Assembly (NCBI RefSeq): GCF_002007235.1
Contig: NZ_MUHW01000023.1
Span: forward strand, 1 to 64,000
DNA: 64,000 nucleotides
Direction: 5' to 3'
From: Oribacterium sp. C9
GTDB lineage: Bacteria; Bacillota; Clostridia; Lachnospirales; Lachnospiraceae
The translations under genes and the position numbers were made by a program. The notes under the pieces are model-generated. The model worked only from the letters and a program-made list of their open reading frames with translations. It was not told the DNA's origin and searched no databases. Shown piece by piece: positions 42,293 to 51,768 of this stretch. How positions within the stretch are numbered: the first letter of the stretch is position 1; every line of letters starts with the position of its first letter.

Positions 42293-43399
42293 TCACAGTA
42301 TCATCCTCTGCTGAAATATGTTCCTGTCATCCTCATAGAACATGATGTTGCTTCTGAATACCACCTGACTGCCTACAGTAACCAGATCCTGTGGCTTCAC
42401 GTCCTTCAGCAGGTACTCTATGAGCACATGACAGCCTGTATATGACTGTGCATACGGATTTTTCTGTATAAGATTCTGAAATGTACTATGCTTCAGCGCT
42501 TCGATGTTTTCAGGAAAAAGGTCGCTTCCCACAGCAACTATCTTTCCTGCTCTTCCAGTTTCCACCAGCGCTCTTCCAAGCATCATACTGGTTCTGGAGG
42601 AAACACAGCATACCGCCGCCACATCCGGCTGACTCACCATTTCTTTTATATTTTCATAGTTTTCTTCATTTATCCAATGATTGTACAGCTTGTATACCTT
42701 GTTGGTACACTTATTCTCTTCCATGTACTGGTCAAAACCTATCTCTATCCCATGGTGAGAATATATATCCTGTTTGCCTGCGCAAAAGAGAATGCCTCCA
42801 TAGGACATGATCCTCTCGGTGATTATCTCCGCAAGCGTACGGCCGATAACATTGTAATTTGCCTGAACACAGGAGAGACGACCGCTTCCCGGTACATCAC
42901 TGTCTACTGTCACAAGCTTAAGACCTGCATCTGTGTATCGTTTCAGCTCCGCCGCATCGAATGGAGAAGTATTGCCATCCAGAACCATCCCATCGATCTC
43001 TCCATTCTCAAGCTTCTCACGAAGTTCCCGCAGATTCATCTGATCCTCTACGTCTTCCCCCTCAGGAGATCGGAATGCCACATAAGGACATTCCAAAAGT
43101 CTGATGTTCATATCCTTTCCGTATTCTGTCCAGGCATCTCTCATGCCCTTCCAGATAGGCGGATAGTAATATCTGTTATCACCGTTGGTGTTCGGAAAGC
43201 AGCCTACGATCAGCATGGTCTTTCTGTTCAGGGATGCTGCCGCATAATTTGGATGATAATCAAGCTCCCTTGCGGTCTGCAGGATCTTTTCTCTCGTCTC
43301 TTCACTGATGCCTGATTTTCCATTGAGAGCCAGATGCACTGTTCCCAGCGAAAAACCTGTTTTCGCGCAAATGTCTTTGATCGTAGTCTTTTTAGTCAA
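42293..43399 (-). CDS. LacI-family regulator of the hexuronate locus
   Basis: This is a 368-residue regulator. The N-terminal helix-turn-helix is TTIKDICAKTGFSLGTVHLA followed by LNGKSGIS and the hinge YHPNYAAASLNRK. The rest is a periplasmic-binding-protein-like effector domain (MLIVGCFPNTNG; LVTVDSDVPGSGR; GIEIGFDQYMEE). It lies inside the operon between uxaC and the lyase gene. LacI-type operators (TGAAACGTTTCA) occur upstream of the operon, so autoregulation with a uronate-derived inducer is likely. Confidence 0.93.
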   Translation of the reverse strand: MTKKTTIKDICAKTGFSLGTVHLALNGKSGISEETREKILQTARELDYHPNYAAASLNRKTMLIVGCFPNTNGDNRYYYPPIWKGMRDAWTEYGKDMNIRLLECPYVAFRSPEGEDVEDQMNLRELREKLENGEIDGMVLDGNTSPFDAAELKRYTDAGLKLVTVDSDVPGSGRLSCVQANYNVIGRTLAEIITERIMSYGGILFCAGKQDIYSHHGIEIGFDQYMEENKCTNKVYKLYNHWINEENYENIKEMVSQPDVAAVCCVSSRTSMMLGRALVETGRAGKIVAVGSDLFPENIEALKHSTFQNLIQKNPYAQSYTGCHVLIEYLLKDVKPQDLVTVGSQVVFRSNIMFYEDDRNIFQQRMIL

Positions 43400-43483
43400 A
43401 ATCGCACCTCTCGGTATTATAGTTTCACTATTGCCATAGATAAGGGCTCCGGCTTATATGTATCCTAAGCTCGCTAGACACTA

Positions 43484-44908
43484 TCAGCTCTCCACGCCAA
43501 ATCCAAAGAATCTGTTTGCATTGTTGAAGCAGATGTCCTCGATTATTTCCCTGAGATTATCCTCTGTTCCGAAGTATTCACCTCTCTTACAGAGCTCCCC
43601 GAGGTAATTACAGAAAACTCTTCTATATAATTCATGTCTCGGATAGGAAATAAAGGATCTGGAATCCGTCAGCATGCCCACTGACAGCGCTACCGGATAG
43701 AGATTCGCACAGCTTCTGAACTGACGGTCGATACCATACTGCTGGTCATTGAACCACCATGGAGCTGCAAGCTGAACCTTCGCCACTGTTCCGTTATCAC
43801 AGAATCCGGCAGCCAGAACTGCCCAGTTCTCGATTTTAGTGCCATCAAGAGGATAAAGCAAGGTCTTGGGAAGCTCTCCCAGTTCTGTAAGCCTGTTAAG
43901 GATCTCTCCGACGGAAGTCACCGCACACTGATCGTCAGTACAGTCAAATCCTGTAGACTGACCGACTTTCCTGACTCCAGTCCTGTTGGCATCAAGGTAG
44001 GTCCCGATATGGAGCTGCATAACATAGCCCTCCTTATTGTAAAGCCTTCCCATCTCCACCAGGAATGCACTCTGATACTTATCTACCTCTTTTTCTGTTA
44101 ATGCTTCGTTCCTTCTTGCTTTCCGGAAAATGCACTCTATCTCCTCCTCAGTATAATCCTCCCATTTGAAATGTGGTATACCATCATCCGAAACCGTTGT
44201 ACCGGTGACATCTTTGAAATACTTAAGCCGGTTTTGCAGCGCCAGAAGCATTGACCTGAAATCATTTATTTCACAGCCTGATACCTCCGAAAGCTTATTT
44301 AAATAATCATCAAAGCTGTCAAGCTCCAAAAACATGGCCTTGTCCGGTCTGAATGCCGTGATAACACGTACTCCGCCCTTGTACTCCGCCTTCAGAAGCT
44401 TATGATACCTTAGATCATCTATGGGATCCTCTGTAGTAGACACGAGCTTTACGTTGCTGTGCTCCATGCACCACTGCCTCGTCATATGCTTTTCTTTGAT
44501 GAGCGCTTTGGTCTTTTGATAAATTTCCTCTGCATTGTCCTCTGTAAGGGGCTCATCTATCCCGAAGTAACGCTTAAGCTCCAGCGCACACCAGATGAAT
44601 ATCGGATTTCCCACCATCTTCGGCAGCACCTTTGCGAAAGCCAGATACTTATCATGGAACGAGGTCTCGTTTCCTGTGATATACTTTTCGTCTATCCCGA
44701 AGGTACGCATGGCTCTCCACTTGTAGTGATCACCCTCCAGCCACATCTCTCCGAGATCTTCAAACTCCCTGTTCTCGTACATCGCTTTCGGTGAAATATG
44801 ACAATGATAATCTATGATAGGCATGTGCTCCGCGTACTTGTGATAAAGATCACTACCAGTCTCATTGGTCAGGAACAGTTCCTCGGAAAATTTTGAATTC
44901 AGTTTCAT
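43484..44908 (-). CDS. uxaC: glucuronate/galacturonate isomerase
   Basis: This 474-residue enzyme has the UxaC signature from the N-terminus: MPIIDYHCHISPKAMYENREF, then GDHYKWRAMRTFGI and LVSTTEDPIDDLRYH. It is an amidohydrolase-superfamily metal enzyme that converts D-glucuronate to D-fructuronate and D-galacturonate to D-tagaturonate. Late motifs YPLDGTKIENWAVLAAGFCD and MLTDSRSFISYPRHELYRR are also typical. The ATG at 44908 follows GGAGG. Length agrees with the family (about 470). Confidence 0.97.
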   Translation of the reverse strand: MKLNSKFSEELFLTNETGSDLYHKYAEHMPIIDYHCHISPKAMYENREFEDLGEMWLEGDHYKWRAMRTFGIDEKYITGNETSFHDKYLAFAKVLPKMVGNPIFIWCALELKRYFGIDEPLTEDNAEEIYQKTKALIKEKHMTRQWCMEHSNVKLVSTTEDPIDDLRYHKLLKAEYKGGVRVITAFRPDKAMFLELDSFDDYLNKLSEVSGCEINDFRSMLLALQNRLKYFKDVTGTTVSDDGIPHFKWEDYTEEEIECIFRKARRNEALTEKEVDKYQSAFLVEMGRLYNKEGYVMQLHIGTYLDANRTGVRKVGQSTGFDCTDDQCAVTSVGEILNRLTELGELPKTLLYPLDGTKIENWAVLAAGFCDNGTVAKVQLAAPWWFNDQQYGIDRQFRSCANLYPVALSVGMLTDSRSFISYPRHELYRRVFCNYLGELCKRGEYFGTEDNLREIIEDICFNNANRFFGFGVES

Positions 44909-45010
44909 TTTTACCTCCATGAATCATGCATGAATCAGGCTTACCCTGATTCGTATATGATTCGCCAATTAAGTTTGAAAGCTTACTTTCAAACCTTCTT
45001 CTCCCTCTTA

Positions 45011-45811
45011 TCAGAACCCTATTAACGCTCCGCCATCCACCGGTATGCATGAGCCTGAAATGTATCTGGCTGCTCTGCTGCATAAAAACGCCGCCGTCAT
45101 ACCGACATCCATTGGATCGCCAACGGATTTCGCAGGAATTCGTCCCATGATCTTCTGAAGACGCGGAGGATCGTTGTCCACAGCCTTATGAAACATAGGG
45201 GTGTCGATCCAGCCCGGAGCGATTGCATTGACGGTAACTCCGTACTCCGCAAGCTCTGCCGTAAGTACATGTATCATGCCGAGGAAGCCTGCCTTGGCTG
45301 TAGCGTATCCTGTCACCTGCGGCTGTCCGATATAGGATGTCATAGATGCCTGGAAGATGATACGTCCGTGCCGCTGTTCCTTGAAATAAGGTGCCACCGC
45401 CTTTGCCATTGCGAAGGATCCCACGAGATGAACCTCCAGTACCTTCCTGTAATCTTCCACTGTCATGTCCCATATGAACTTTTTGCAATGGTTTCCTGCG
45501 TTGTTTATAAGTATGGTGACCTTTCCAAAATCCGATATCACCTTCTTCACCAGTGAATCAGCTCCCTCGGTATCAGTTATGTCGTGCTGATAGTATCTGA
45601 CCCCGTCACCGAATTCTGCCAATGTCTCTGCCGCAGCTTCATGACTTCTCGATCCAACTACTGCAACCTCAGCTCCTGCGGATACGAGGCACCTGACGAT
45701 TCCGAGCCCCAGTCCCGAAGCACCTCCTGTGACGATGGCTACTTCCCCGCTAAGGTCATACCAGCTACTGATGTCAAAATTTCGTAATTCCTCTTCACTT
45801 AATGCTGCCAT
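45011..45811 (-). CDS. SDR-family dehydrogenase, probable uronate reductase
   Basis: This is a 266-residue short-chain dehydrogenase. The cofactor motif is TGGASGLGLG, with NNAG and the catalytic Ser/Tyr/Lys in QASMTSYIGQPQVTGYATAK. The ATG at 45811 is preferred; the GTG at 45820 is possible. It resembles KduD and gluconate 5-dehydrogenase-type enzymes. Placed between UxaC and UxaA, and with no UxaB-type reductase in the window, it probably reduces tagaturonate or fructuronate to altronate or mannonate. That substrate is inferred from context. Confidence 0.88.
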   Translation of the reverse strand: MAALSEEELRNFDISSWYDLSGEVAIVTGGASGLGLGIVRCLVSAGAEVAVVGSRSHEAAAETLAEFGDGVRYYQHDITDTEGADSLVKKVISDFGKVTILINNAGNHCKKFIWDMTVEDYRKVLEVHLVGSFAMAKAVAPYFKEQRHGRIIFQASMTSYIGQPQVTGYATAKAGFLGMIHVLTAELAEYGVTVNAIAPGWIDTPMFHKAVDNDPPRLQKIMGRIPAKSVGDPMDVGMTAAFLCSRAARYISGSCIPVDGGALIGF

Positions 45812-45848
45812 TTTTCTCACTCTTTCTTATACAAAACACTACTGCCTC

Positions 45849-47066
45849 TCACACTTCACAGGCTCGTTTAAATGTGACTTCCTTCTCCTGATACTTATAT
45901 GGAATAAAAAATTCTTTATGTCCCATGGCCTCTGACTTGCTGGGCTTTCCGCCGGCAATTTCCGAAACATAGTTCATGAGAGCCTCTGCCATTTCATCGA
46001 TGCTCTTTTCACCGGTAAGGATCGGACTTGCATCAAATTCCATATCTTCACTCATGCGCTCAAAGGTTGCATGATTTCCGGTTATCTTTATACATGGAGC
46101 TACTGCACTCCCTACCACATTTCCTCTGCCCGTCACCAGAAAAACCATATGCGCACCACAGCTTATGAGGTCCATAAGCCCCTCACTGTCATTCGGGTTT
46201 GTGATCCCAAACTGCATCCAGTGAGGATCCGGTGTAGAATCAAGGAGCCATAATCCGGCATGTTTCGGTGGTGAAGAAACCTTTATCACTCCTTCTATCT
46301 TTTTAGAACCGCTCTTCGCCACAGCTCCCATTGACTTCTCTTCTATGGTGCTCAGTCCCCCGGCAAAATTACCCGGGCTTACTGAGTACTGTCTAACGGA
46401 TTTACAGTAGTCGAGAGCCTTTTCGTAGGTGTACCTGATTTCCTTTGCGGCATCAGCATTTGCAGCCCTCTGTTCCAGCAGATCCCCGAGACCTATCGCC
46501 TCAACGATCTCTTCAAAAATCGCAGTGCCGCCAAGCTCCACCAGTTTGTCATAGAACCTGCCTACCACAACATTGCCCGCAAGTCCCGAGGTATAGTCAG
46601 AGCCTCCGCACTCAGCCCCTATGACGAGATCCGAAAGCTTCATCTCAACTTTTTCCGCGTGTGATAGATCTGCCAATGTCTCCCTGATCCACTTAACACC
46701 CTTCTCTATAGTCCGCGTCGTACCGCCTTCCTTTTGGATGAACATCCATGAATGCGGCTTACCTTCCTTTGCAGCAATATCTGAAAGCCACTCCGGCTGT
46801 ATGTATTCGCAACCAAGCCCAACTGAAAGTACTGCTCCCACATTTGGATGCCTTATCATACTTATGAGCATATTGACGGCGTACTGATTATCGGTGCAGC
46901 CATCGAAACCAATGAGCTCTACATCCGGGTTATCTGAAAGCTCAACTATACGTCTCGCCACAAACTCAGAGCACTTGACCGTGTAGATGACCAGCACCCG
47001 GTTTCTGATTCCCGGAGAGCCGTTCTTTCTTTTATATCCCAGCCATTTTATTTCTTCAGCTTTCAT
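45849..47066 (-). CDS. uxaA: altronate dehydratase, large (C-terminal) subunit
   Basis: This 405-residue protein corresponds to the C-terminal part of UxaA/GarD. Motifs are GYKRKNGSPGIRNRVLVIYTV, GCTDNQY and ECGGSDYTSGLAGN, with the cysteines used by the iron-binding site, and later NVVGSAVAPCIKITGN. It dehydrates altronate to 2-keto-3-deoxygluconate. The N-terminal SAF domain is encoded by the separate gene just upstream, a split organisation common in Firmicutes. Galactarate dehydratase is an alternative within the same family. Confidence 0.92.
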   Translation of the reverse strand: MKAEEIKWLGYKRKNGSPGIRNRVLVIYTVKCSEFVARRIVELSDNPDVELIGFDGCTDNQYAVNMLISMIRHPNVGAVLSVGLGCEYIQPEWLSDIAAKEGKPHSWMFIQKEGGTTRTIEKGVKWIRETLADLSHAEKVEMKLSDLVIGAECGGSDYTSGLAGNVVVGRFYDKLVELGGTAIFEEIVEAIGLGDLLEQRAANADAAKEIRYTYEKALDYCKSVRQYSVSPGNFAGGLSTIEEKSMGAVAKSGSKKIEGVIKVSSPPKHAGLWLLDSTPDPHWMQFGITNPNDSEGLMDLISCGAHMVFLVTGRGNVVGSAVAPCIKITGNHATFERMSEDMEFDASPILTGEKSIDEMAEALMNYVSEIAGGKPSKSEAMGHKEFFIPYKYQEKEVTFKRACEV

Positions 47067-47149
47067 TCAACCACCATCCTCCAAGCTCATATCCTGCAGT
47101 ACCTTTTCAGGTATGATCAAACCTTTCTCAAGGCACAAAAACCGCAGGA

Positions 47150-47482
47150 TCACTCATATCTGATATCATTGGGCGCTCCCGTCACAGCATCCAGATGACT
47201 GGATCTCTCATCGAAGTTCGAGCGCATCACGTGAAGGTGAATCCAGCTTCCGAGAACGATATCCGCTGTAGCTCTCCCGATGACCACACCGTATTTAAGG
47301 ATGCTTTCATCCTTCTTTATGTCCCGAAGTGCGATCTTGTGTCCTACCGGAATGTCCTCAACTGCTTCCATAACCCTGAGCTCTCCCTCTCCGATTATCT
47401 CACACCACATTCCTTTCGGAATCTCAGTCAGAGCCGTAGCCACATTGTCCGATTCATTGATCCTGAAAGCTCTGTACAACAT
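47150..47482 (-). CDS. uxaA: altronate dehydratase, small (SAF) subunit
   Basis: This 110-residue protein is a SAF domain matching the N-terminus of UxaA (DNVATALTEIPKG; VGHKIALRDIKKDE; KYGVVIGRATADI; HLHVMR). The ATG at 47482 is preferred over a frame reaching 47536 because the homologous region begins there. It is followed by the large subunit gene after 83 bp. The two polypeptides together form the dehydratase. Confidence 0.92.
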   Translation of the reverse strand: MLYRAFRINESDNVATALTEIPKGMWCEIIGEGELRVMEAVEDIPVGHKIALRDIKKDESILKYGVVIGRATADIVLGSWIHLHVMRSNFDERSSHLDAVTGAPNDIRYE

Positions 47483-47578
47483 CTTAACCCCGTCTTTCCT
47501 GTAACCCTTATCCAGCCTACGTCTTACCGAAACCAACTCTGCATATGCCGAAAAACATACGCTTTGCGTCGGAATATG

Positions 47579-48289
47579 TCACAGTATTCCGTATTTTGCA
47601 AATGCATCCGTCGAAGACATTCCTCCCTCGATGGCTTTGCGAACCACCTTCTCTCCCGAAGCCTTGATGAGTGCCTTCTCCAGGACCTCATCCTTTATCT
47701 CCTTCGGGATGACCAGTACCCCGTCGATATCTCCGAATATGAGATCCCCGTCATGTATGGTCACCTGCCCTATCTCGATAGGACATCTGTACTTGAAAAC
47801 ATAGGTACGGATGGAACTGTCCTGAGCCCAGGTAGCTCTGCAGAATACAGGGAAATTCTGTCCGAGAACCTGCGGTGTATCTCTGGAATAGCCGTCAAGG
47901 ATAGCACCAACAGCACCTCTCGCCTTTGCGGTGGCTGTAAGAAGCTCACCCCAGAGTGCGGAATTGTGTGCACCGGTCGCTACATAGATCTCATTCTTCT
48001 GAAGCTGATCCAGAGCCTCCGTCATAAGCCCGAAGGGCTTGTCCGGGTACTCATAAACATCATTCTCCAAAATAGTACATGCATACCCTGCCAGCTTCAG
48101 ACGATTATCCGGTACACTCCTGTCTATAAATGCCTCCGCCGGAACAAGAGCCTCAAGGGGCTTTATCTCTGCCGGAAGAAACTGATGAGGATATCCCATC
48201 TGGTCCAATATATCTCCCACCACAGGTGTGTATAATTTTTCCTTCATCAATGCGAACATCTCTTCGTCATTGCTCCACTGTTTTTCCAT
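47579..48289 (-). CDS. RraA-family protein, possible aldolase
   Basis: This 236-residue protein has the RraA/HMG-aldolase fold. The active-site motif is WGELLTATAKARGAVGAILD followed by GYSRD, with the Arg and Asp that bind pyruvate and Mg2+ in family aldolases, and later FGDIDGVLVIP. Enzymes of this fold cleave 4-hydroxy-2-keto acids; some members instead inhibit RNase E. In an operon that yields 2-keto-3-deoxygluconate, an aldolase-type role on a keto acid is plausible, but no substrate can be named. Confidence 0.82.
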   Translation of the reverse strand: MEKQWSNDEEMFALMKEKLYTPVVGDILDQMGYPHQFLPAEIKPLEALVPAEAFIDRSVPDNRLKLAGYACTILENDVYEYPDKPFGLMTEALDQLQKNEIYVATGAHNSALWGELLTATAKARGAVGAILDGYSRDTPQVLGQNFPVFCRATWAQDSSIRTYVFKYRCPIEIGQVTIHDGDLIFGDIDGVLVIPKEIKDEVLEKALIKASGEKVVRKAIEGGMSSTDAFAKYGIL

Positions 48290-48384
48290 ATCTCGTTTCC
48301 TTTCATTATTTCAGCTATACCATTAACCTGACTCCCCGGTACCTGATCCAAAGAGCCAGAAATCGCCTTATTTCAGGCATTTTT

Positions 48385-48432
48385 AAGTAAAGAAATGCTG
48401 CCAAAATGCCGTCAAAGCATCTCAGCAGCATT
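48385..48432 (-). terminator. possible attenuator between TRAP and catabolic genes
   Basis: AATGCTGC / GCAGCATT arms with a 23-nt loop and a weak T-run lie between dctM and the RraA-like gene. It may reduce downstream expression. Confidence 0.45.
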
Positions 48433-48471
48433 CATTAAAACCACTTCATATAAAATTCACCGAATTACCGG

Positions 48472-49782
48472 TCATCCGGCTACACCGATCGGCATGATGA
48501 GATTCGGAATCGTCATGCAGAAAGCCGGTACATAAGTAACCACCAGAAGTACGATGATCATACAGATATAGAACGGTATCATACTCTTTGAAAGCTTCTC
48601 CAAAGGAATCTTCGATATAGCCGCACCGATGAAGAGCGTTGACCCTACAGGCGGTGTTACGAGACCGATACCAAGGTTTGTGATCATGATGACACCGAAG
48701 TGTACCGGATCGATACCGATGGAAGTTGCTATCGGAAGAAGGATCGGTGTCAGAACCAGAATAATAACGCTCATGTCCATCATGGTTCCGAAGATAAGCA
48801 TCAGTATATTCATCATGATAAGGATCGCATATCTGTTTGTGGTGATACCAAGGATAGTTCCTGAGATCATGGCAGGAACCTTAAGGTATGTAAGCAGCCA
48901 TCCAAATGCACTTGATGTGGAGATAAGGATCAGCACGATAGCAAGTGTGTTCAGAGCATTTTCCAATACCATCCAGAAATCCTTGAAATTCATCTTCTTA
49001 TAAATAAAGAATGAAACTATAAGTGACCACACAACTGCTATAGCCGCCGACTCTGTCGCCGTGAAAACTCCGGCTACTACACCTACCACAACTATCATGA
49101 CTGTGAACATACCCCAGATCGCCGAAGTAGCAGTCTTGAAAAGATAACTGATACTGAAAGGTGTTCCCTTAGGATAGTTTCTCTTAATGGAGATCACATA
49201 GCTGTAGATCATGAGAACGATGCCGAGGAAGACTCCCGGTGCAAACCCTGCAAGGAACAGACGTCCTACAGAAACGCTTCCCGCTACAGTCGAGTAAATA
49301 ACCATGTTGTGGCTTGGCGGTATAAGGATACCCTCTACCGAGCTCGCCATAGTAACATCAGTGGAGAAATCTCCGTCATAGCCCTGCTTCTCCATCATCG
49401 GGATAAGAATGGTTCCGAGTGATGCCGTATCCGCAGCCGAAGAACCTGAGATACCACCGAAGAACATGGATGCAACGATATTAACCATGGCAAGTCCGCC
49501 TCTGATCCATCCGACCAGTGCATCCGACAGCTCTATGAGCTTGTCGCTAATGCCTCCCTTGCCCATTATCTCACCCGAGATGATGAAGAAGGGCACCGCC
49601 ATAAGCGAGAAGGAGAACACTCCCTTTACCATGAGCTGTACCACCTGCATAAGCGGCAGCTGGAGATACATGAATGTAATAACCGAAGCCATGCCGATTG
49701 CGTAGGCGATAGGCATTCTCAAAATGATGAAGCCGAAGAACATGCCTATGAGCATGATCGTAGCTACTGTTGTACTAGGCAT
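48472..49782 (-). CDS. TRAP transporter large membrane subunit DctM (locus 2)
   Basis: This protein has 436 residues and about 12 membrane segments. The ATG at 49782 follows GGAGG. Family features are IPPSHNMVIYSTVAG, GVFTATESAAIAVVW and FGVIMITNLGIGLVTPPVG. Its start overlaps the end of dctQ by eight bases. It is clearly a paralogue of the DctM at 31476 and belongs to the hexuronate operon, which suggests galacturonate or glucuronate as substrate. Confidence 0.95.
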   Translation of the reverse strand: MPSTTVATIMLIGMFFGFIILRMPIAYAIGMASVITFMYLQLPLMQVVQLMVKGVFSFSLMAVPFFIISGEIMGKGGISDKLIELSDALVGWIRGGLAMVNIVASMFFGGISGSSAADTASLGTILIPMMEKQGYDGDFSTDVTMASSVEGILIPPSHNMVIYSTVAGSVSVGRLFLAGFAPGVFLGIVLMIYSYVISIKRNYPKGTPFSISYLFKTATSAIWGMFTVMIVVVGVVAGVFTATESAAIAVVWSLIVSFFIYKKMNFKDFWMVLENALNTLAIVLILISTSSAFGWLLTYLKVPAMISGTILGITTNRYAILIMMNILMLIFGTMMDMSVIILVLTPILLPIATSIGIDPVHFGVIMITNLGIGLVTPPVGSTLFIGAAISKIPLEKLSKSMIPFYICMIIVLLVVTYVPAFCMTIPNLIMPIGVAG

Positions 49783-50371
49783 AGTTCCTTTCCTCCTCTC
49801 TGCACTTTCTTGCCTCCGCAAGTCTCGCATCGCGCTCTGCCTGTTCAGCCTCTTTCTTTGCCTTTTCAGCTTCCCAGAAATCTATATACTCCTGAGGGAC
49901 CTTATCGAGCTTCTTGAACAACGCAAGGAAAAATCTCTCGCTCTGCATGAGAAGCATACATAATCCGGCAAGTGGTACTGCGCCGTAGAGCACTGCCTGA
50001 GGAACAGGAATACCTGACATAGTACTCTTGGTCATCAGTGCACAGAACTGTACTCCGTAGATGATCATAAACAGTGAAAATGCAAAGATCATAACCTGAC
50101 TCAAAACCTTGAGAAGGTCTATGACCTTTTTCGGAAGTATGAAGTCAAGAATCATAACCCTGAGGTGTGTATCAGTTCTGACTGCAAGAGAAGCACTGAC
50201 CAAAGCCATATAGACCATGCAGAGCAATATGGACTGTTCGCCCCACCTAGGTGTTTTGTGTAAGATGTATCGGCAGAATACTACATAACTCGTAATGCAA
50301 ATAGATATGATGAACACTATTTTACAGAATGACATAAACAGCCAATACACAGTGTCATAGAACTTTTTCAT
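49775..50371 (-). CDS. TRAP transporter small membrane subunit DctQ (locus 2)
   Basis: This is a 198-residue protein with four membrane segments. The DctQ motif appears as VVFCRYILHKTPRWGEQSILLCMVY, here unbroken except for ordinary substitutions, and the ligand-side loop as VRTDTHLRV. A long charged coiled C-terminal tail rich in Glu and Arg (AEKAKKEAEQAERDARLAEA) extends beyond the usual end of the family. Confidence 0.92.
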   Translation of the reverse strand: MKKFYDTVYWLFMSFCKIVFIISICITSYVVFCRYILHKTPRWGEQSILLCMVYMALVSASLAVRTDTHLRVMILDFILPKKVIDLLKVLSQVMIFAFSLFMIIYGVQFCALMTKSTMSGIPVPQAVLYGAVPLAGLCMLLMQSERFFLALFKKLDKVPQEYIDFWEAEKAKKEAEQAERDARLAEARKCREEERNYA

Positions 50372-50397
50372 CAGTCATCCTCCTGCAGTCCTAAGTC

Positions 50398-51564
50398 TTA
50401 ACCCTGAACCTCTACAACCTTCTGAAGAAGATCTTCGATTCCCTCTGTGTAGCCTGCCCAAACAGTCTTACAAGCTTCCTGAGCTGCTGCAACATCAGAA
50501 TCACTCATCTCAAGGATAGTAACACCAAGGTCCTCAAGCTTCTTTCTAAGCTCAACCTCTTCGCTCTCGATCTGAGCCTTGTTCCACTCTGAAGCCTTCT
50601 TTCCTGCCTCACGAAGGATCTGCTGATCATCTGCTGAAAGTGAATCCCACTTAGCCTGTGCCATAAGGATGATTCCAGGAGAGAATGTATGTCTGGAAAG
50701 GAGATAGTAAGGAGCTACTTCATAGAACTTGTTGGAGTAGTATCCGGGATATCCGTTCTCTGCACCGTCAACTACGCCTGACTGAAGTGATGTGTAGAGC
50801 TCGCTGTAGGAAATAGGTGTAGGCTCGCAGCCAAGTGCCTTCATGGTATCCATCATGAGCTGTGTCTCAGGAACTCTGATCTTCAGACCCTTGATGTCTG
50901 AGAAGCCCTTGATCTCATTTCTTGTGAAAATGTTTCTGGCACCTTCATCTGTGTATGTGATACCGACCATGCCGGCACCTACATCAACGCCCTCTGTGAA
51001 GAATGCCTGACCGAGCTCGTCGTTCTCAAGTACCTTCCACATACTCTCGCGGCTCTTGAAAATGAATGGAAGACCGAACATGTTGAGCTTTCTGAAACCG
51101 TAATCAGAAAGTGAGTTTGTATTTCCACGATAGAAATCAACTGTTCCTCCGCCCATCTGAAGCGCATTGAGGCAGGTCTTCTCATCACCGAGTGTTGATG
51201 AAGAGTTTACTTCGATAACGATACGTCCGTCTGACATGTCGTGAACATACTTTGAGAACATGTAGCCTGCTCTGGTGTTAATGTTGTCATCAGGATTCAG
51301 CTCGCCATACTTGAATACCACCTCAGCATCCTTTTCCCAGTCAAGGATAGTCTGAAGATCAGGCATGGTGTCATCTGATGCTGCAGCTTCCTTCTTTTCT
51401 TCCTTCGCTGCCTCTGTAGCTGCCGCTGTTGTCTCGGCAGGCTTCTCTGCCGCCTTCTCTGTTGCGGCTGCTGTGGTGGCTGTAGTCTGTGATGATGATC
51501 CGCACGCTGCCAGTCCTGTGAGCATCGCTGAAACCATAGCAAGTGCTACTAATCTTTTTTTCAT
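50398..51564 (-). CDS. TRAP transporter substrate-binding lipoprotein DctP (locus 2)
   Basis: This 388-residue lipoprotein starts at the ATG at 51564 after AAAGGAGG. The signal peptide is MKKRLVALAMVSAML with GLAACGSS (Cys about residue 22), followed by an Ala/Thr/Glu-rich linker. The binding domain has YTDEGARNIFTRNEIKGFSD, with the carboxylate-binding Arg, and LQSGVVDGAENG. It is the first gene of the hexuronate operon, directly behind the operators. Its ligand is most likely a uronic acid. Confidence 0.95.
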   Translation of the reverse strand: MKKRLVALAMVSAMLTGLAACGSSSQTTATTAAATEKAAEKPAETTAAATEAAKEEKKEAAASDDTMPDLQTILDWEKDAEVVFKYGELNPDDNINTRAGYMFSKYVHDMSDGRIVIEVNSSSTLGDEKTCLNALQMGGGTVDFYRGNTNSLSDYGFRKLNMFGLPFIFKSRESMWKVLENDELGQAFFTEGVDVGAGMVGITYTDEGARNIFTRNEIKGFSDIKGLKIRVPETQLMMDTMKALGCEPTPISYSELYTSLQSGVVDGAENGYPGYYSNKFYEVAPYYLLSRHTFSPGIILMAQAKWDSLSADDQQILREAGKKASEWNKAQIESEEVELRKKLEDLGVTILEMSDSDVAAAQEACKTVWAGYTEGIEDLLQKVVEVQG

Positions 51565-51671
51565 AGTTTCCTCCTTTGATAGATACGCCGGTCCGGTTGG
51601 ATTTTGTTTTTTGCAAAGAACCGACGATACATGACAGACCTTCATAAGTTCTGTCAGAGCCTGAATTTAAA

Positions 51672-51709
51672 GGAACGTTTCACCATGATTGTCGTTCTGA
51701 AACGTTTCA
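51672..51709 (-). promoter_or_regulatory. two LacI-type operators upstream of dctP
   Basis: TGAAACGTTTCA (51698-51709) is a perfect palindrome. GGAACGTTTCAC (51672-51683) is a second, less perfect site 26 bp away. Both carry the central CG and the AACGTT core of LacI/CcpA-type operators. They lie just downstream of the predicted start site. Confidence 0.7.
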
Positions 51710-51721
51710 CTTGTTAACACA

Positions 51722-51750
51722 AGAGTAATCCCTTGTAGGACAATTGTCAA
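51722..51750 (-). promoter_or_regulatory. probable promoter of the hexuronate operon
   Basis: On the minus strand TTGACA (51745-51750) is a perfect -35 box. A 17-bp spacer leads to TACTCT (51722-51727), a poor -10. The start at about 51715 places the operator at +6 to +17. Confidence 0.5.
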
Positions 51751-51768
51751 CAGACTTTTATATAATAT

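Noticed and set aside
42488-43315. Long open frame (275 codons) opposite the LacI gene
   Set aside because: It has no ribosome site and its composition reflects the antisense of a well-supported LacI protein.
47195-48235. Open frame of 346 codons opposite the UxaA-N and RraA-like genes
   Set aside because: It spans the antisense of two genes and the gap between them, is Cys/His/Arg-rich without motifs, and has no ribosome site.
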